A stretch of DNA of 9,043 bases, taken from an uncultured beta proteobacterium. GTDB taxonomy: Bacteria > Pseudomonadota > Gammaproteobacteria > Burkholderiales > Rhodocyclaceae. The stretch is taken from assembly GCA_903910495.1 (NCBI GenBank), contig CAIVZW010000630.1, positions 1 through 9,043 on the forward strand. The letters are read 5' to 3'. A program made the translations under genes and the position numbers. This document shows positions 1 to 7,289 of this stretch, piece after piece. Every line of letters starts with the position of its first letter. Positions within the stretch are counted from its first letter, which is position 1. The notes under the pieces are model-generated. The model was not told the origin of the DNA and did no database searches. It saw only the letters and a list, made by a program, of their open reading frames with translations.

Positions 1-1710
1 GGGAACGCGGCAATCCTCCGCAGGTAAGGGAGTTCCGTCCGCGAACATGCTGTGGATCTGAGCGTGCATGTTCTTGCCGATCAGCTCATCGGCGTGAGCA
101 TAACCCAGCAGGCGCAGGCAGGAGCGGTTGCAGAAGGTGCACTTTCCGTCCATGTCGATGCCGTAGATGGCTTCGGCCGTGGAATCCAGCAGCAGTTGCA
201 ACTGCTGCTGGCTGGCGCGCAGGAGATTTTCGCTATCACGCAGAACAAGTTCGTTGCGTTTGTGTTCGGAGATGTCGGTGTGCATGCCGATTATGCGCAT
301 CGGTTTGCCGTCCTCGCCGCGCTCGACCACCATGCCGCGAGCGAGTATCCACTTGTAGCCGCCATCCTTGCAACGGACACGATGTTCGCAGGCGTAGAAG
401 GACGTCTGGCCATCGAGATAAGCCTGCACTGTGTCCAGGGTTCCGGCCTTGTCTTCGGGATGGATGCGTTTCTCCCATTCATCCAGGCCAGTGCCGATTT
501 CGTCTTCGGCAAAGCCCAGCATCTCTTTCCAGCGTTTGGAGAAAAATACCGTGCTGTTGGTGACGTTCCAGTCCCAAAGACCGTCACCGGAACCTTCGAT
601 GGCGAATCTCCAGCGGAATTCGCTCTCCTGCAAGAGTTTTTCACGGTTTTTGATCGTGGCCGTAAGCTTTTCGGCGAGGCGCTCGGCGTGAATTCCCGTA
701 TTGATTAGCGAGAGCAGCAAGCCACACAGCAGTGCGCTGAGCGCCATGCCGCCGATCAGGGCTGACCAGGCCTCAGCGTAGTTGATGTCTGATGTCACTT
801 TGTCAGCATCGAATACCAGCAACCATTGATTGCCGTTGAAGTCAATCGTCCGCTGTTGATGGAACAGGGAATTCAAAACGGGCGTGGTGTCCGGGAGGCT
901 GTCAAACAACAGGCCGGCTGACGATGCCTCACGACCCGCGTAGACTTGCAGGGCAAAGGGGTTGCTTTCATGCCTTGTCTGGCCGGCAAGAATGCCGGTC
1001 ATGAGATCAGTCATGCGGTAAGGACTGTAGACCCAGCCGATCAGTGCTTCGCGCCTTTGCTCAAGCGTATCCGCCGCTGCGCCGTGGCGATAGACCGGGA
1101 CATACATGAGGGTTCCGGACTGGACGTCCACGCCGGTCTCCTGCACCAGTTCGACCCTTCCGGACAGGACGGCTTCGCCCGTGTCGCGCGCCTGTTCCAT
1201 GGCCACGCGCCGGACCGGTTCGGACAACATGTCGTACCCGAAGGCGCGCAAGTTGCGCGCACTGAAGGGCTCCAGATAGATGATGGACGTGTAAACAGCA
1301 CGTTCACCCGGCGGGCGCACGGTGTATTCGGGGAATCCTTCGCCACGGATCCGGGCGACGTGCTCGGCCAGTTGACGCGAAGGAATGAGTTGGGCAAAAC
1401 CGATCCCCTGCACGCCGGGAATGCTTTTCCTGAGATGCAGGGTCTCGACGTAGGCCCGCCATTGGTGACGTTCCACAGTACCTGACGCGGCAAACAGGGC
1501 AGAACCGCCGCGCAGGATGAGTGCGTAGGCGCCAAGACGTTTCTGGATTATGAGGGTGGTCTGGTCGCAGATAGAGGCAAATTGTCTGACCGCGTCGTTT
1601 TCAATCTCCTGCCTGACCTGAAGGCTGGCAAAAACAGATAACAGCGCGCCCATGCCGAGTATCGCCCAGGCTGACCATTGTTTAAGTGAACAAATTCCCT
1701 TCAGGATCAT
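1..1710 (-). CDS. Membrane-bound CHASE-PAS-PAS sensory receptor, C-terminus beyond window (partial)
   Basis: The minus-strand frame is open from an ATG at 1710 to the window edge, giving 570 residues with no stop; an in-frame TGA at 1771-1773 makes this ATG the first possible start. Residues 12-30 form a hydrophobic segment and 315-336 a second one. The region between them reads as a periplasmic CHASE ligand-sensing domain, with LFAASGTVERHQWRAYVE at 72-89 and the GVQGIGFAQLIP stretch at 99-110. After the second helix come a charged linker (340-365) and a PAS/PAC module at about 366-485, with WDWNV at 379-383, IHPED at 416-420 and the PAC end IIGMHTDISEHK at 473-484. A Q/L-rich linker then leads into a second PAS domain at about 506, cut by the edge. 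Such receptors usually end in a histidine kinase or in GGDEF/EAL domains, so the output cannot be told here. The ligand is unknown; some CHASE domains bind cytokinin-like or other small molecules. Codon use matches the neighbours. Confidence 0.9.
   Translation of the reverse strand, partial: MILKGICSLKQWSAWAILGMGALLSVFASLQVRQEIENDAVRQFASICDQTTLIIQKRLGAYALILRGGSALFAASGTVERHQWRAYVETLHLRKSIPGVQGIGFAQLIPSRQLAEHVARIRGEGFPEYTVRPPGERAVYTSIIYLEPFSARNLRAFGYDMLSEPVRRVAMEQARDTGEAVLSGRVELVQETGVDVQSGTLMYVPVYRHGAAADTLEQRREALIGWVYSPYRMTDLMTGILAGQTRHESNPFALQVYAGREASSAGLLFDSLPDTTPVLNSLFHQQRTIDFNGNQWLLVFDADKVTSDINYAEAWSALIGGMALSALLCGLLLSLINTGIHAERLAEKLTATIKNREKLLQESEFRWRFAIEGSGDGLWDWNVTNSTVFFSKRWKEMLGFAEDEIGTGLDEWEKRIHPEDKAGTLDTVQAYLDGQTSFYACEHRVRCKDGGYKWILARGMVVERGEDGKPMRIIGMHTDISEHKRNELVLRDSENLLRASQQQLQLLLDSTAEAIYGIDMDGKCTFCNRSCLRLLGYAHADELIGKNMHAQIHSMFADGTPLPAEDCRVP
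186..211. repeat. Perfect 26-bp palindrome inside the receptor gene
   Basis: The 13-base half CCAGCAGCAGTTG is followed directly by its exact reverse complement, with TGCA at the centre (197-200). It lies in the codons for the Q/L-rich linker (residues 501-509, QQQLQLLLD) between the two PAS domains. Runs of CAG (Gln) and CTG (Leu) codons generate such symmetry easily, so coding bias is the simplest explanation. The base pattern itself is seen directly. Confidence 0.9.
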
Positions 1711-1769
1711 GCTTGTGAAGATCCGCCGCTGGCCAAAGAAAACAAACGATTTTCGACGTATGACGATGC

Positions 1770-1799
1770 ATCATAGACCCGATTCGGTCATGCCGTCCA
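1770..1799 (-). promoter_or_regulatory. Candidate sigma-70 promoter for the CHASE-PAS receptor gene
   Basis: Reading the minus strand, a TATGAT -10 box (1775-1770) lies 18 nt after a weak -35 box, TGGACG (1799-1794). Transcription would start near 1763 and leave a leader of about 50 nt before the ATG at 1710. The -10 is one base from consensus, the -35 only four of six. The 142-nt gap after sseA makes a separate promoter plausible. The rest of the gap (1711-1852) shows no gene and no convincing terminator. Confidence 0.3.
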
Positions 1800-1852
1800 T
1801 GCTTGCCTGAGTTTGTCTGGATTACAGCCCTCATGGGGCCATTGGCTGGGAT

Positions 1853-2692
1853 TCAGCACATCACCGGTCGGGCCGGATCACTGCACCATTCGCTCCAGGA
1901 ACCGGCATAGAGCCGCGCCCCATGCAATCCGGCAATCTCCATGGCCAGCAGATTGTGGCAGGCCGATACGCCGGAACCACACTGCATCACCACCCGCTCG
2001 GGGGCAACGCCATCAAGCAGGCCGAGAAACTCACGGCGCAACTCCGCGGCCGGGCGGAACAGGCCATTGGCATCAAGGTTATCCTTGAAAAAGCGGTTGC
2101 GCGCGCCGGGGATGTGCCCACCCACCGGGTCGAGCGTTTCGTTTTCGCCGCGAAAGCGGTCCGGCGCACGGGCATCGACGACACAGAATTCCTTGCTGTC
2201 GATGTTGGCCAGCACCTCAGCAGCGCTGACAACCCCTTCCTGTCCTGCAATTTCAAAGACGGCCGGAGCCGACTTCGGCTGTTCGGCCGACAAGGGGAGC
2301 CCTTCCTTCACCCACTGGCTGATGCCGCCGTCAAGTAGCGCAACGCGCTCATGACCCAGCCAGCGCAGCAGCCACCACAGGCGCCCGGCAACCATGCCGC
2401 CAGCGTCATCGTAGGCCACGACCTGAGTCTGCCGTGAAACGCCTGCTGCGCCCAGTTTCCTGGCCAGAAGCTCCGTGTCGGGCAAGGGATGACGACCGTT
2501 GCGGCCGCTCATCGGGCCGGAAAGATCGCGGTCGAGATGCATAAATAATGCTCCCGGCACATGCCCTTCGGCGTAGGCCTTCTCGCCGTAGCCCACATCA
2601 GACAGTTGGTGCCGACAATCGAAAACCCGCCAGTCCGCATCGTTCACATGACTGGCCAGATCCGCACAAGAAACCAAGTTAGAATAATTCAC
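1853..2692 (-). CDS. sseA: Tandem-rhodanese sulfurtransferase, 3-mercaptopyruvate sulfurtransferase type
   Basis: This 279-residue protein has two rhodanese domains, the usual size and layout of SseA-type enzymes. The N-terminal domain (about 5-130) is non-catalytic: its loop reads YDDAGGM (94-100), with no cysteine. The C-terminal domain (about 150-275) carries the active loop CGSGVSAC at 228-235, with C228 as the predicted persulfide-forming residue. CGSGV(T/S)A is the form typical of mercaptopyruvate sulfurtransferases, whereas thiosulfate enzymes usually have a charged CRKGVT loop. The likely reaction is transfer of sulfur from 3-mercaptopyruvate to a thiol or cyanide acceptor in the cytoplasm. 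The start is a GTG: an in-frame TAA lies only 6 nt upstream, and the rhodanese fold begins almost at once, so no later start fits. A GGAG-type ribosome site (minus strand, 2708-2702) sits inside the end of the upstream gene, which implies co-translation. Thiosulfate specificity cannot be excluded from sequence alone. Confidence 0.85.
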   Translation of the reverse strand: MNYSNLVSCADLASHVNDADWRVFDCRHQLSDVGYGEKAYAEGHVPGALFMHLDRDLSGPMSGRNGRHPLPDTELLARKLGAAGVSRQTQVVAYDDAGGMVAGRLWWLLRWLGHERVALLDGGISQWVKEGLPLSAEQPKSAPAVFEIAGQEGVVSAAEVLANIDSKEFCVVDARAPDRFRGENETLDPVGGHIPGARNRFFKDNLDANGLFRPAAELRREFLGLLDGVAPERVVMQCGSGVSACHNLLAMEIAGLHGARLYAGSWSEWCSDPARPVMC

Positions 2693-2698
2693 GCTGAT

Positions 2699-3058
2699 TT
2701 ACTCCCCCGCGACGCCCGCATCCAGCCAGGCACGCGCCTCGGCTTCTTCGCCGAACACCTGCATTTCGGCACGGACAAAGATCTGCGACAGCCATGCGCT
2801 CCAGGCCACCCACTGGCTATGCGTCAGCACGGCGATGCGGTGAAAATCGTTGGGATGCGCGCGCGCAAAAACAATATCTTCCCAGGCCACGTCGAGCGTG
2901 AAGTCGGCCATCTCGCGCAAGTCGAACAGGAGATCAACCGCCCCCTCGAACCTGACCTTGTAATTGACCATGTCCTCGAACTCTTTATAGTCTGACAGGG
3001 TAAATTCCCCGTATACATTGACTTCGACGCGTTTGGGCTGGTGCTGGATCACGATCAT
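2699..3058 (-). CDS. SpoIIAA-like (STAS-related) small cytoplasmic protein
   Basis: This 119-residue soluble protein has no signal peptide and no membrane segment. Its sequence fits the SpoIIAA-like family (Pfam SpoIIAA-like, related in fold to STAS/anti-sigma-factor antagonists): an opening beta hairpin (MIVIQHQPKRVEVNVYG), a central LLFDLREMADF strand-loop at about 43-53, a WEDIVFARAHPNDFHRIAVLTHSQW stretch split over 59-83, and a closing acidic helix ending EARAWLDAG. This family lacks the conserved serine context of true anti-sigma antagonists and its role is largely unknown. The ATG at 3058 has a good AGGAG site (minus strand, 3069-3065) 6 nt upstream. Its stop is 6 nt before sseA, in the same reading frame, and the EamA-type gene ends 34 nt upstream, so the three genes are probably co-transcribed. 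I infer no specific partner. Confidence 0.82.
   Translation of the reverse strand: MIVIQHQPKRVEVNVYGEFTLSDYKEFEDMVNYKVRFEGAVDLLFDLREMADFTLDVAWEDIVFARAHPNDFHRIAVLTHSQWVAWSAWLSQIFVRAEMQVFGEEAEARAWLDAGVAGE
2702..2708 (-). promoter_or_regulatory. Ribosome binding site that supports the GTG start of sseA
   Basis: The minus strand reads GGGGGAG, ending 9 nt before the GTG at 2692. It overlaps the last codons and touches the stop of the SpoIIAA-like gene, so ribosomes finishing that gene are placed to start sseA. No ATG start fits the rhodanese N-terminus. Confidence 0.65.
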
Positions 3059-3092
3059 GGCAGTCTCCTGTTGAATACTTCGGAGTGTAGCA

Positions 3093-3947
3093 TCAGTCCT
3101 GCTCGGCAGGATTCGCTCTGGAAAACCACGTGGAGACCACTCCGCTTGCGACGATCAACGCTATCGCCGACCAGGCGCCGAAGGAAAGCGTCTCCTGCCA
3201 GAACAGCATACCGAAAAGACTGGCAAAAATCACGGTTGAATAGGCCAGGCTGGCGGCCACCAGGGTATCACCCCGCTTGTACGCACGCGTCATTGCCAGT
3301 TGGGCGAGAGTTCCGAAGGATCCAACACCGAGCAGTAACAGTCCACCACGCAGATCGATCCGATGCAATTCGGAGAGAGCCATCCAGACTCCGCTGGCGA
3401 CTGTTGAGAGCAAAGAGAAATAAAACACCGTGCGTTCTTCAACCTCGCCACGCTCGCCCAGTTCCCTGACATTGTAGTAAGCAAGACCGGCCAGCATACC
3501 GCTCCCCAGCCCGATCACGCCTCCGAGCAGTTGATCGGCATGCATGGTCGGGCGCAGCAGGAGCACAACACCGATAAAACCCAGCACCAGCGCACCCAGC
3601 ATTCCGCGTCCCAGGCGCGCCTTGCCCAACAGGGCGAGATAAACCGCCAGAAACAGGGGAGAGGTATAGGCCAGCGTTGCCGCCAGGGCCAGCGGCAACA
3701 GGGTAAGCGCATAAAAATAGAGCAGCAAGGAAACGAAGCCGCTCGCACTGCGCCAAAGCTGAAATCGCCAATGCGGCGTCTGGATCGGAATGCCGCGCAG
3801 ACGAACCAGAGAAAACATCATTACCAGCGCGATGGCGCTGCGGTAAAAAACAATTTCAGGGACAGAGAAAACTTCCGCAGCGAACTTCACGCAAACGCCC
3901 ATCGAGGCGAAAAAGAAGCTGGCCACGATCATCCAGGAGGATTGCAT
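3093..3947 (-). CDS. EamA/DMT-family inner-membrane transporter
   Basis: This 284-residue protein is hydrophobic throughout, with about ten predicted transmembrane helices in two similar halves, roughly 5-133 and 142-276. That is the tandem EamA layout of drug/metabolite transporters such as RhaT, YdcZ and RarD relatives. Supporting family features are FYRSAIALVMMF near 34-45 in the first half, LAATLAYTSPLFLAVYLALL at 88-107, and AASLAYSTVIFASLFGMLFW at 231-250 in the second half, followed by QETLS. Most relatives export amino acids, metabolites or drugs by proton exchange, but the substrate cannot be predicted from sequence. The start at 3947 is the first Met of the first helix; no strong Shine-Dalgarno lies before it. 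It is transcribed divergently from xseB and is the first gene of the leftward cluster with the SpoIIAA-like gene and sseA. Confidence 0.85.
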   Translation of the reverse strand: MQSSWMIVASFFFASMGVCVKFAAEVFSVPEIVFYRSAIALVMMFSLVRLRGIPIQTPHWRFQLWRSASGFVSLLLYFYALTLLPLALAATLAYTSPLFLAVYLALLGKARLGRGMLGALVLGFIGVVLLLRPTMHADQLLGGVIGLGSGMLAGLAYYNVRELGERGEVEERTVFYFSLLSTVASGVWMALSELHRIDLRGGLLLLGVGSFGTLAQLAMTRAYKRGDTLVAASLAYSTVIFASLFGMLFWQETLSFGAWSAIALIVASGVVSTWFSRANPAEQD

Positions 3948-3982
3948 GGTTTATTGGCTGGAATACGTCGATTCGACGCCTG

Positions 3983-4005
3983 GCTTTACCGCCTACCGGT
4001 AAAGC
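3983..4005. promoter_or_regulatory. Perfect 9-bp inverted repeat in the divergent intergenic region
   Basis: GCTTTACCG (3983-3991) and CGGTAAAGC (3997-4005) are exact reverse complements separated by CCTAC. It lies 36 bp before the EamA-type start and 45 bp before the -35 box proposed for xseB. No T-run follows on either strand, so an intrinsic terminator is unlikely. A dimeric regulator site or an mRNA leader hairpin of the EamA gene are both possible. The symmetry is seen; its function is inferred. Confidence 0.45.
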
Positions 4006-4049
4006 TGAGCGGCAAATACGGAGAAAAATGCATTTTAATCGCTTTCCAA

Positions 4050-4078
4050 TTGACCGGGAGCCCCTTCTGAGCTATTTT
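4050..4078 (+). promoter_or_regulatory. Candidate sigma-70 promoter of the xseB-ispA-dxs-folE2 cluster
   Basis: TTGACC (4050-4055, five of six bases of the -35 consensus) is followed after exactly 17 nt by TATTTT (4073-4078, four of six for the -10). Transcription would start near 4085, leaving about 20 nt before the xseB ATG at 4105. This is the best promoter-like pair I found in the 157-nt divergent gap. Confidence 0.5.
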
Positions 4079-4104
4079 TCGTCGTTTGATCAGAGCAATT
4101 TCCC

Positions 4105-4392
4105 ATGGTGCGAACCAAGCCTGCCGACCCGGTCGAAAACGGCACTCCCCAGCCTGCGTCCCCGGTGGCCAACGAAATGAAATTTGAAGCGGCTCTCGCC
4201 GAGTTGGAACAGATCGTCCAGAACATGGAAGGCGGACAACTGCCGCTCGAAGAATCAATGCTTGCGTATCGGCGCGGAAGCGAACTGCTCAGGCACTGCC
4301 AGCAGCAACTGAGCGCTGCCGAACGCAGGATCCAGATCCTGGAAGAGGGTAGCTTGCGCGATTTTGATAGCGCCAGCGGAGGCGTTCAGTGA
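4105..4392 (+). CDS. xseB: Exodeoxyribonuclease VII small subunit
   Basis: This 95-residue protein carries the XseB core at about 24-85: FEAALAELEQIVQNMEGGQLPLEESM, split over 27-52, followed by an amphipathic helical pair (YRRGSELLRHCQQQLSAAERRI). XseB is the small helical subunit that coats the XseA catalytic subunit; together they degrade single-stranded DNA to acid-soluble oligonucleotides in the cytoplasm. The first 20 or so residues (Pro/Ala-rich) extend beyond the usual core and look disordered; the internal Met at residue 25 begins the core, so a later start is possible. No strong Shine-Dalgarno precedes the ATG at 4105, but the promoter pair lies just upstream and this is the first ATG in the frame near it. 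The stop overlaps the ispA GTG. The xseB-ispA-dxs order is common in proteobacteria. xseA is not in this window. Confidence 0.93.
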   Translation: MVRTKPADPVENGTPQPASPVANEMKFEAALAELEQIVQNMEGGQLPLEESMLAYRRGSELLRHCQQQLSAAERRIQILEEGSLRDFDSASGGVQ

Positions 4393-5312
4393 GCGCTTTT
4401 TCTTCTGTTTCCGGTAACCCCCGGGAGTTGCCCTTCCCGGACTGGATGCGTGCGGTACAAACGCGGATTGAAGCCACATTGTCACGCCTGTTGCCCGCCG
4501 CTGAAGCCATTCCTGCGCGCCTGCATCAGGCCATGCGCTACGCCAGCCTTGGTGGCGGCAAGCGTGTTCGCCCCTTGCTCGCGTTTGCTGCGGGTGAGTT
4601 GAGCAATGGCTCGCCGGAAAGACTCGAAATCGTTTCCTGCGCCGTCGAACTGATTCATGCCTACTCGCTCGTGCATGACGATCTGCCGTGCATGGACGAC
4701 GATGTACTGCGCCGCGGCCGGCCGACCTGCCACGTCGAATTCGATGAGCCCACCGCCCTGCTGGTCGGTGACAGTCTGCAATCGCTGGCTTTCGAACTGC
4801 TCGCCCGCGAGCAGCTGGGCCGCCCGGAATGCCAGCTTGAAATGCTGCGCCTGCTGGCTCACGCCAGTGGCTCGCGGGGGATGGCGGGAGGCCAGGCGAT
4901 CGATCTTGGCGCGGTAGGCCGCTCACTGGATCAGCCGGAACTTGAGCTGATGCACGCCCTCAAAACCGGGGCGCTGATCCGCGCGGCGGTAATGCTTGGT
5001 GCGCTGTGTGGCCAGCCACTGACCGGCGAAGCCGGCGCAGCGCTCGATCGCTATGCCAAACGCGCCGGTTTGCTATTTCAGGTCGTTGATGACATCCTTG
5101 ACTGCACGGCGAGTACGGCAACCCTCGGCAAGACGGCCGGCAAGGACGCGGCAGCGGAAAAACCGACCTATGTCAGCCTGATGGGGCTGCATAACGCTCG
5201 TGAATTTGCCGCCGAACTAAGAACGCAAGCCCTTGAATCACTCGCTATTTTTGGCGAACGCGGTCAGCGCCTGATTGAACTGACCGACTTCATCACTCAC
5301 CGCAAGTTTTAA
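4389..5312 (+). CDS. ispA: Farnesyl diphosphate synthase (geranyltranstransferase)
   Basis: This 307-residue trans-prenyltransferase has all diagnostic motifs in order. GGGKRVRP at 55-62 binds the diphosphate of isopentenyl diphosphate. The first Asp-rich motif DDLPCMD at 97-103 has the two-residue insertion typical of bacterial farnesyl diphosphate synthases. GGQAID is at 167-172, KTGAL at 192-196, and the second Asp-rich motif DDILD at 234-238. The residues before the first motif (AYSLVH) match those of E. coli IspA, which supports a C15 product. It condenses isopentenyl diphosphate with dimethylallyl and geranyl diphosphate in the cytoplasm, feeding quinone, undecaprenyl and other isoprenoid synthesis. 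The start is a GTG that overlaps the xseB TGA (GTGA), so translation is probably coupled. The N-terminus is a little longer than usual (first 17 residues weakly conserved). dxs, from the same pathway, follows after 59 nt. Confidence 0.95.
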   Translation: MSAFSSVSGNPRELPFPDWMRAVQTRIEATLSRLLPAAEAIPARLHQAMRYASLGGGKRVRPLLAFAAGELSNGSPERLEIVSCAVELIHAYSLVHDDLPCMDDDVLRRGRPTCHVEFDEPTALLVGDSLQSLAFELLAREQLGRPECQLEMLRLLAHASGSRGMAGGQAIDLGAVGRSLDQPELELMHALKTGALIRAAVMLGALCGQPLTGEAGAALDRYAKRAGLLFQVVDDILDCTASTATLGKTAGKDAAAEKPTYVSLMGLHNAREFAAELRTQALESLAIFGERGQRLIELTDFITHRKF

Positions 5313-5320
5313 CCGATGAC

Positions 5321-5341
5321 TTTGGCCGCATTCTGGCCAGA
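5321..5341 (+). other. Small hairpin between ispA and dxs
   Basis: TTTGGCC (5321-5327) can pair with GGCCAGA (5335-5341), with one G-T wobble, around a 7-nt loop. No T-run follows, so it is not a clear terminator; it could be a processing or pausing site in the ispA-dxs leader, or chance. Confidence 0.25.
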
Positions 5342-5371
5342 ACTCACGGACCAGGCCGGACCCACACACAA

Positions 5372-7255
5372 ATGACTTCCTATCCTCTGCTCGATACCAT
5401 CAACAGTCCGGCACAACTACGCGAACTCGAGCGCAAACAGTTACCGCAGCTGGCCGAGGAACTACGCAGTTTTCTCGTCGAATCCGTATCCAGAACCGGG
5501 GGGCACTTCTCGTCGAACCTCGGTACGGTTGAACTGACTGTCGCCCTGCATTACGTTTTCGACACACCGGATGATCAGCTGGTCTGGGATGTCGGGCACC
5601 AGACCTATGCCCACAAGGTCCTCACCGGGCGCCGGGAAGGCATGGCCAGCCTGCGCATGCATGGCGGCGTCTCGGGCTTTCCCAAGCGCAGTGAAAGCGA
5701 GTACGACACCTTCGGCGTCGGGCATTCGTCCACCTCCATCTCGGCCGCCCTCGGTATGGCGCTGGCCGCCAAGCTCAAGGGCGAAACTCGCCGTACCGTG
5801 GCTATCATCGGCGATGGTGCCATGTCGGCCGGGCAGGCTTTCGAGGCACTGAACAATGCCGGCGTTGCCGATGCCGACATGCTGGTCATTCTCAACGACA
5901 ACGATATGTCAATATCGCAACCCGTTGGCGCCCTCAACAAGTACCTCGCCCGCCTGTTTTCCGGCAGTGCATTCAATGCAGCACGCAAGGCTGGCGAGAA
6001 AGTGCTGGGAGTCTCTCCTTCGCTGCTGGAATTTGCCAACCGTTTCGAGGAGCACGTCAAGGGCATGCTGACGCCGGGTACGCTGTTCGAAGAACTGGGG
6101 TTCAATTACATCGGCCCGATTGACGGCCATGATCTTGATTCGCTGGTACCCACCCTGCAAAACATGCAGAAACTCAAGGGGCCACGATTCCTGCACGTCA
6201 TCACCAAAAAGGGGCAAGGCTACAAACTGGCCGAAGCCGACCCGATCCTCTATCACGGTGTCTCGAAGTTTCAGCCCGAGGTCGGCATCGAAGGCGTCAA
6301 GGCCGGCAGCAAACCCACCTATACGCAAGTCTTTGGCGACTGGCTGTGCGATATGGCGGCCGCCGATCCCCGGCTGGTTGGCATTACCCCGGCCATGGGC
6401 GAGGGATCCGGCATGATGCGTTTTGCCGAACTTTTCCCCGAACGCTATTTCGATGTCGGCATCGCCGAACAGCACGCCATCACCTTTGCGGCCGGTCTCG
6501 CCTGCGCGGGGATGCGCCCGGTCGTGGCCATCTATTCAACCTTCCTGCAGCGCGCTTACGACCAGTTGCTGCACGACGTCGCCCTGCAGAAACTGCCGGT
6601 CGTCTTCGCCCTCGACCGTGGCGGTCTGGTTGGCGCCGACGGCCCGACACACCACGGTTCCTTTGACCTCTCCTTCCTGACCTGCATTCCGAACATGGTG
6701 GTCATGGCGCCCGCCGACGAAGACGAATGCCGGAAAATGCTGACCACCGCCTACCGCATCGACGGTCCGAGCGCCGTTCGCTACCCGCGTGGTTCCGGCC
6801 CGGGTGTAAGAGCTGGACAGTCTTTGACCGAGCTGCCCGTCGGCCGGGGAGAAATTCGCCGTCAGGGCAAAGGCATTGCGCTACTGGCCTTCGGCAGCAT
6901 GCTCGCCCCTTCGCTGGAAGCGGCAGGCGAACTTGACGCCACGGTGGCCAATATGCGTTTTGTCAAACCGATCGACCGTGAACTGATTATCGAGCTGGCA
7001 CGGGAACATTCCCTGCTGATCAGCGTCGAAGAGAATGCCTTGATTGGAGGGGCGGGTTCCGAAGTGGCACGCGTCCTGCACGAAATTTCCAGTACGGTAC
7101 GTTTTGTGCGGCTGGGTCTTCCCGACCGTTTCATCGATCATGGCGACCAGGCACTGCTGCTGGCGGAAGTCGGCCTCGACATGGAGGGCATCGTCCGCAC
7201 GGCGCACGCCCATCTAGACAGCGCAAGCCTTGCTGCCCCGCATCCGGATCAATAA
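5372..7255 (+). CDS. dxs: 1-deoxy-D-xylulose-5-phosphate synthase
   Basis: This 627-residue enzyme is full length for the family (about 620). It joins pyruvate and glyceraldehyde 3-phosphate with loss of CO2, using thiamine diphosphate and Mg2+, as the first step of the MEP isoprenoid pathway; the product also feeds thiamine and pyridoxal synthesis. Visible landmarks are GGHFSSNLG with H45, WDVGHQ with H76, the thiamine-diphosphate motif GDGAMSAG (147-154) through NDND at 175-178, the transketolase central domain with E366 in GIAEQHA, D423 and H427 in [10 protein letters not shown], and RYPRGS at 470-475. H45, E366, D423 and H427 correspond, with a constant offset of four, to E. coli H49, E370, D427 and H431. 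The ATG at 5372 begins the conserved [10 protein letters not shown] opening; no good Shine-Dalgarno is seen before it. ispA lies 59 nt upstream and folE2 34 nt downstream. Confidence 0.97.
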   Translation: MTSYPLLDTINSPAQLRELERKQLPQLAEELRSFLVESVSRTGGHFSSNLGTVELTVALHYVFDTPDDQLVWDVGHQTYAHKVLTGRREGMASLRMHGGVSGFPKRSESEYDTFGVGHSSTSISAALGMALAAKLKGETRRTVAIIGDGAMSAGQAFEALNNAGVADADMLVILNDNDMSISQPVGALNKYLARLFSGSAFNAARKAGEKVLGVSPSLLEFANRFEEHVKGMLTPGTLFEELGFNYIGPIDGHDLDSLVPTLQNMQKLKGPRFLHVITKKGQGYKLAEADPILYHGVSKFQPEVGIEGVKAGSKPTYTQVFGDWLCDMAAADPRLVGITPAMGEGSGMMRFAELFPERYFDVGIAEQHAITFAAGLACAGMRPVVAIYSTFLQRAYDQLLHDVALQKLPVVFALDRGGLVGADGPTHHGSFDLSFLTCIPNMVVMAPADEDECRKMLTTAYRIDGPSAVRYPRGSGPGVRAGQSLTELPVGRGEIRRQGKGIALLAFGSMLAPSLEAAGELDATVANMRFVKPIDRELIIELAREHSLLISVEENALIGGAGSEVARVLHEISSTVRFVRLGLPDRFIDHGDQALLLAEVGLDMEGIVRTAHAHLDSASLAAPHPDQ

Positions 7256-7279
7256 TCCGCAACGGCACAAAATACGACC

Positions 7280-7284
7280 AGGAA
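7280..7284 (+). promoter_or_regulatory. Ribosome binding site fixing the folE2 start at 7290
   Basis: AGGAA lies 5 nt before the ATG at 7290. An in-frame ATG at 7230 would make a protein 20 residues longer that overlaps the end of dxs and lacks such a site. The conserved family sequence begins after 7290, so the later start is preferred. Confidence 0.7.
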
Positions 7285-7289
7285 CTGAA

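Noticed and set aside
52..708. Plus-strand open frame of 218 codons at the left end
   Set aside because: It is antisense to the CHASE-PAS receptor, whose minus-strand frame gives recognisable domains across the whole region.
946..1485. Plus-strand open frame of 179 codons
   Set aside because: It is opposite the CHASE domain codons and has no family-like sequence or ribosome site.
4105..4179. Frameshift or wrong start for xseB because of its long N-terminus
   Set aside because: The frame is open, the promoter pair fits the 4105 ATG, and a disordered extension is plausible; a start at the internal Met (residue 25) remains possible but is not better supported.
7230..7289. Upstream in-frame start for folE2 (20 extra residues)
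   Set aside because: It overlaps the end of dxs, and the ATG at 7290 has a good AGGAA site and fits the family N-terminus.
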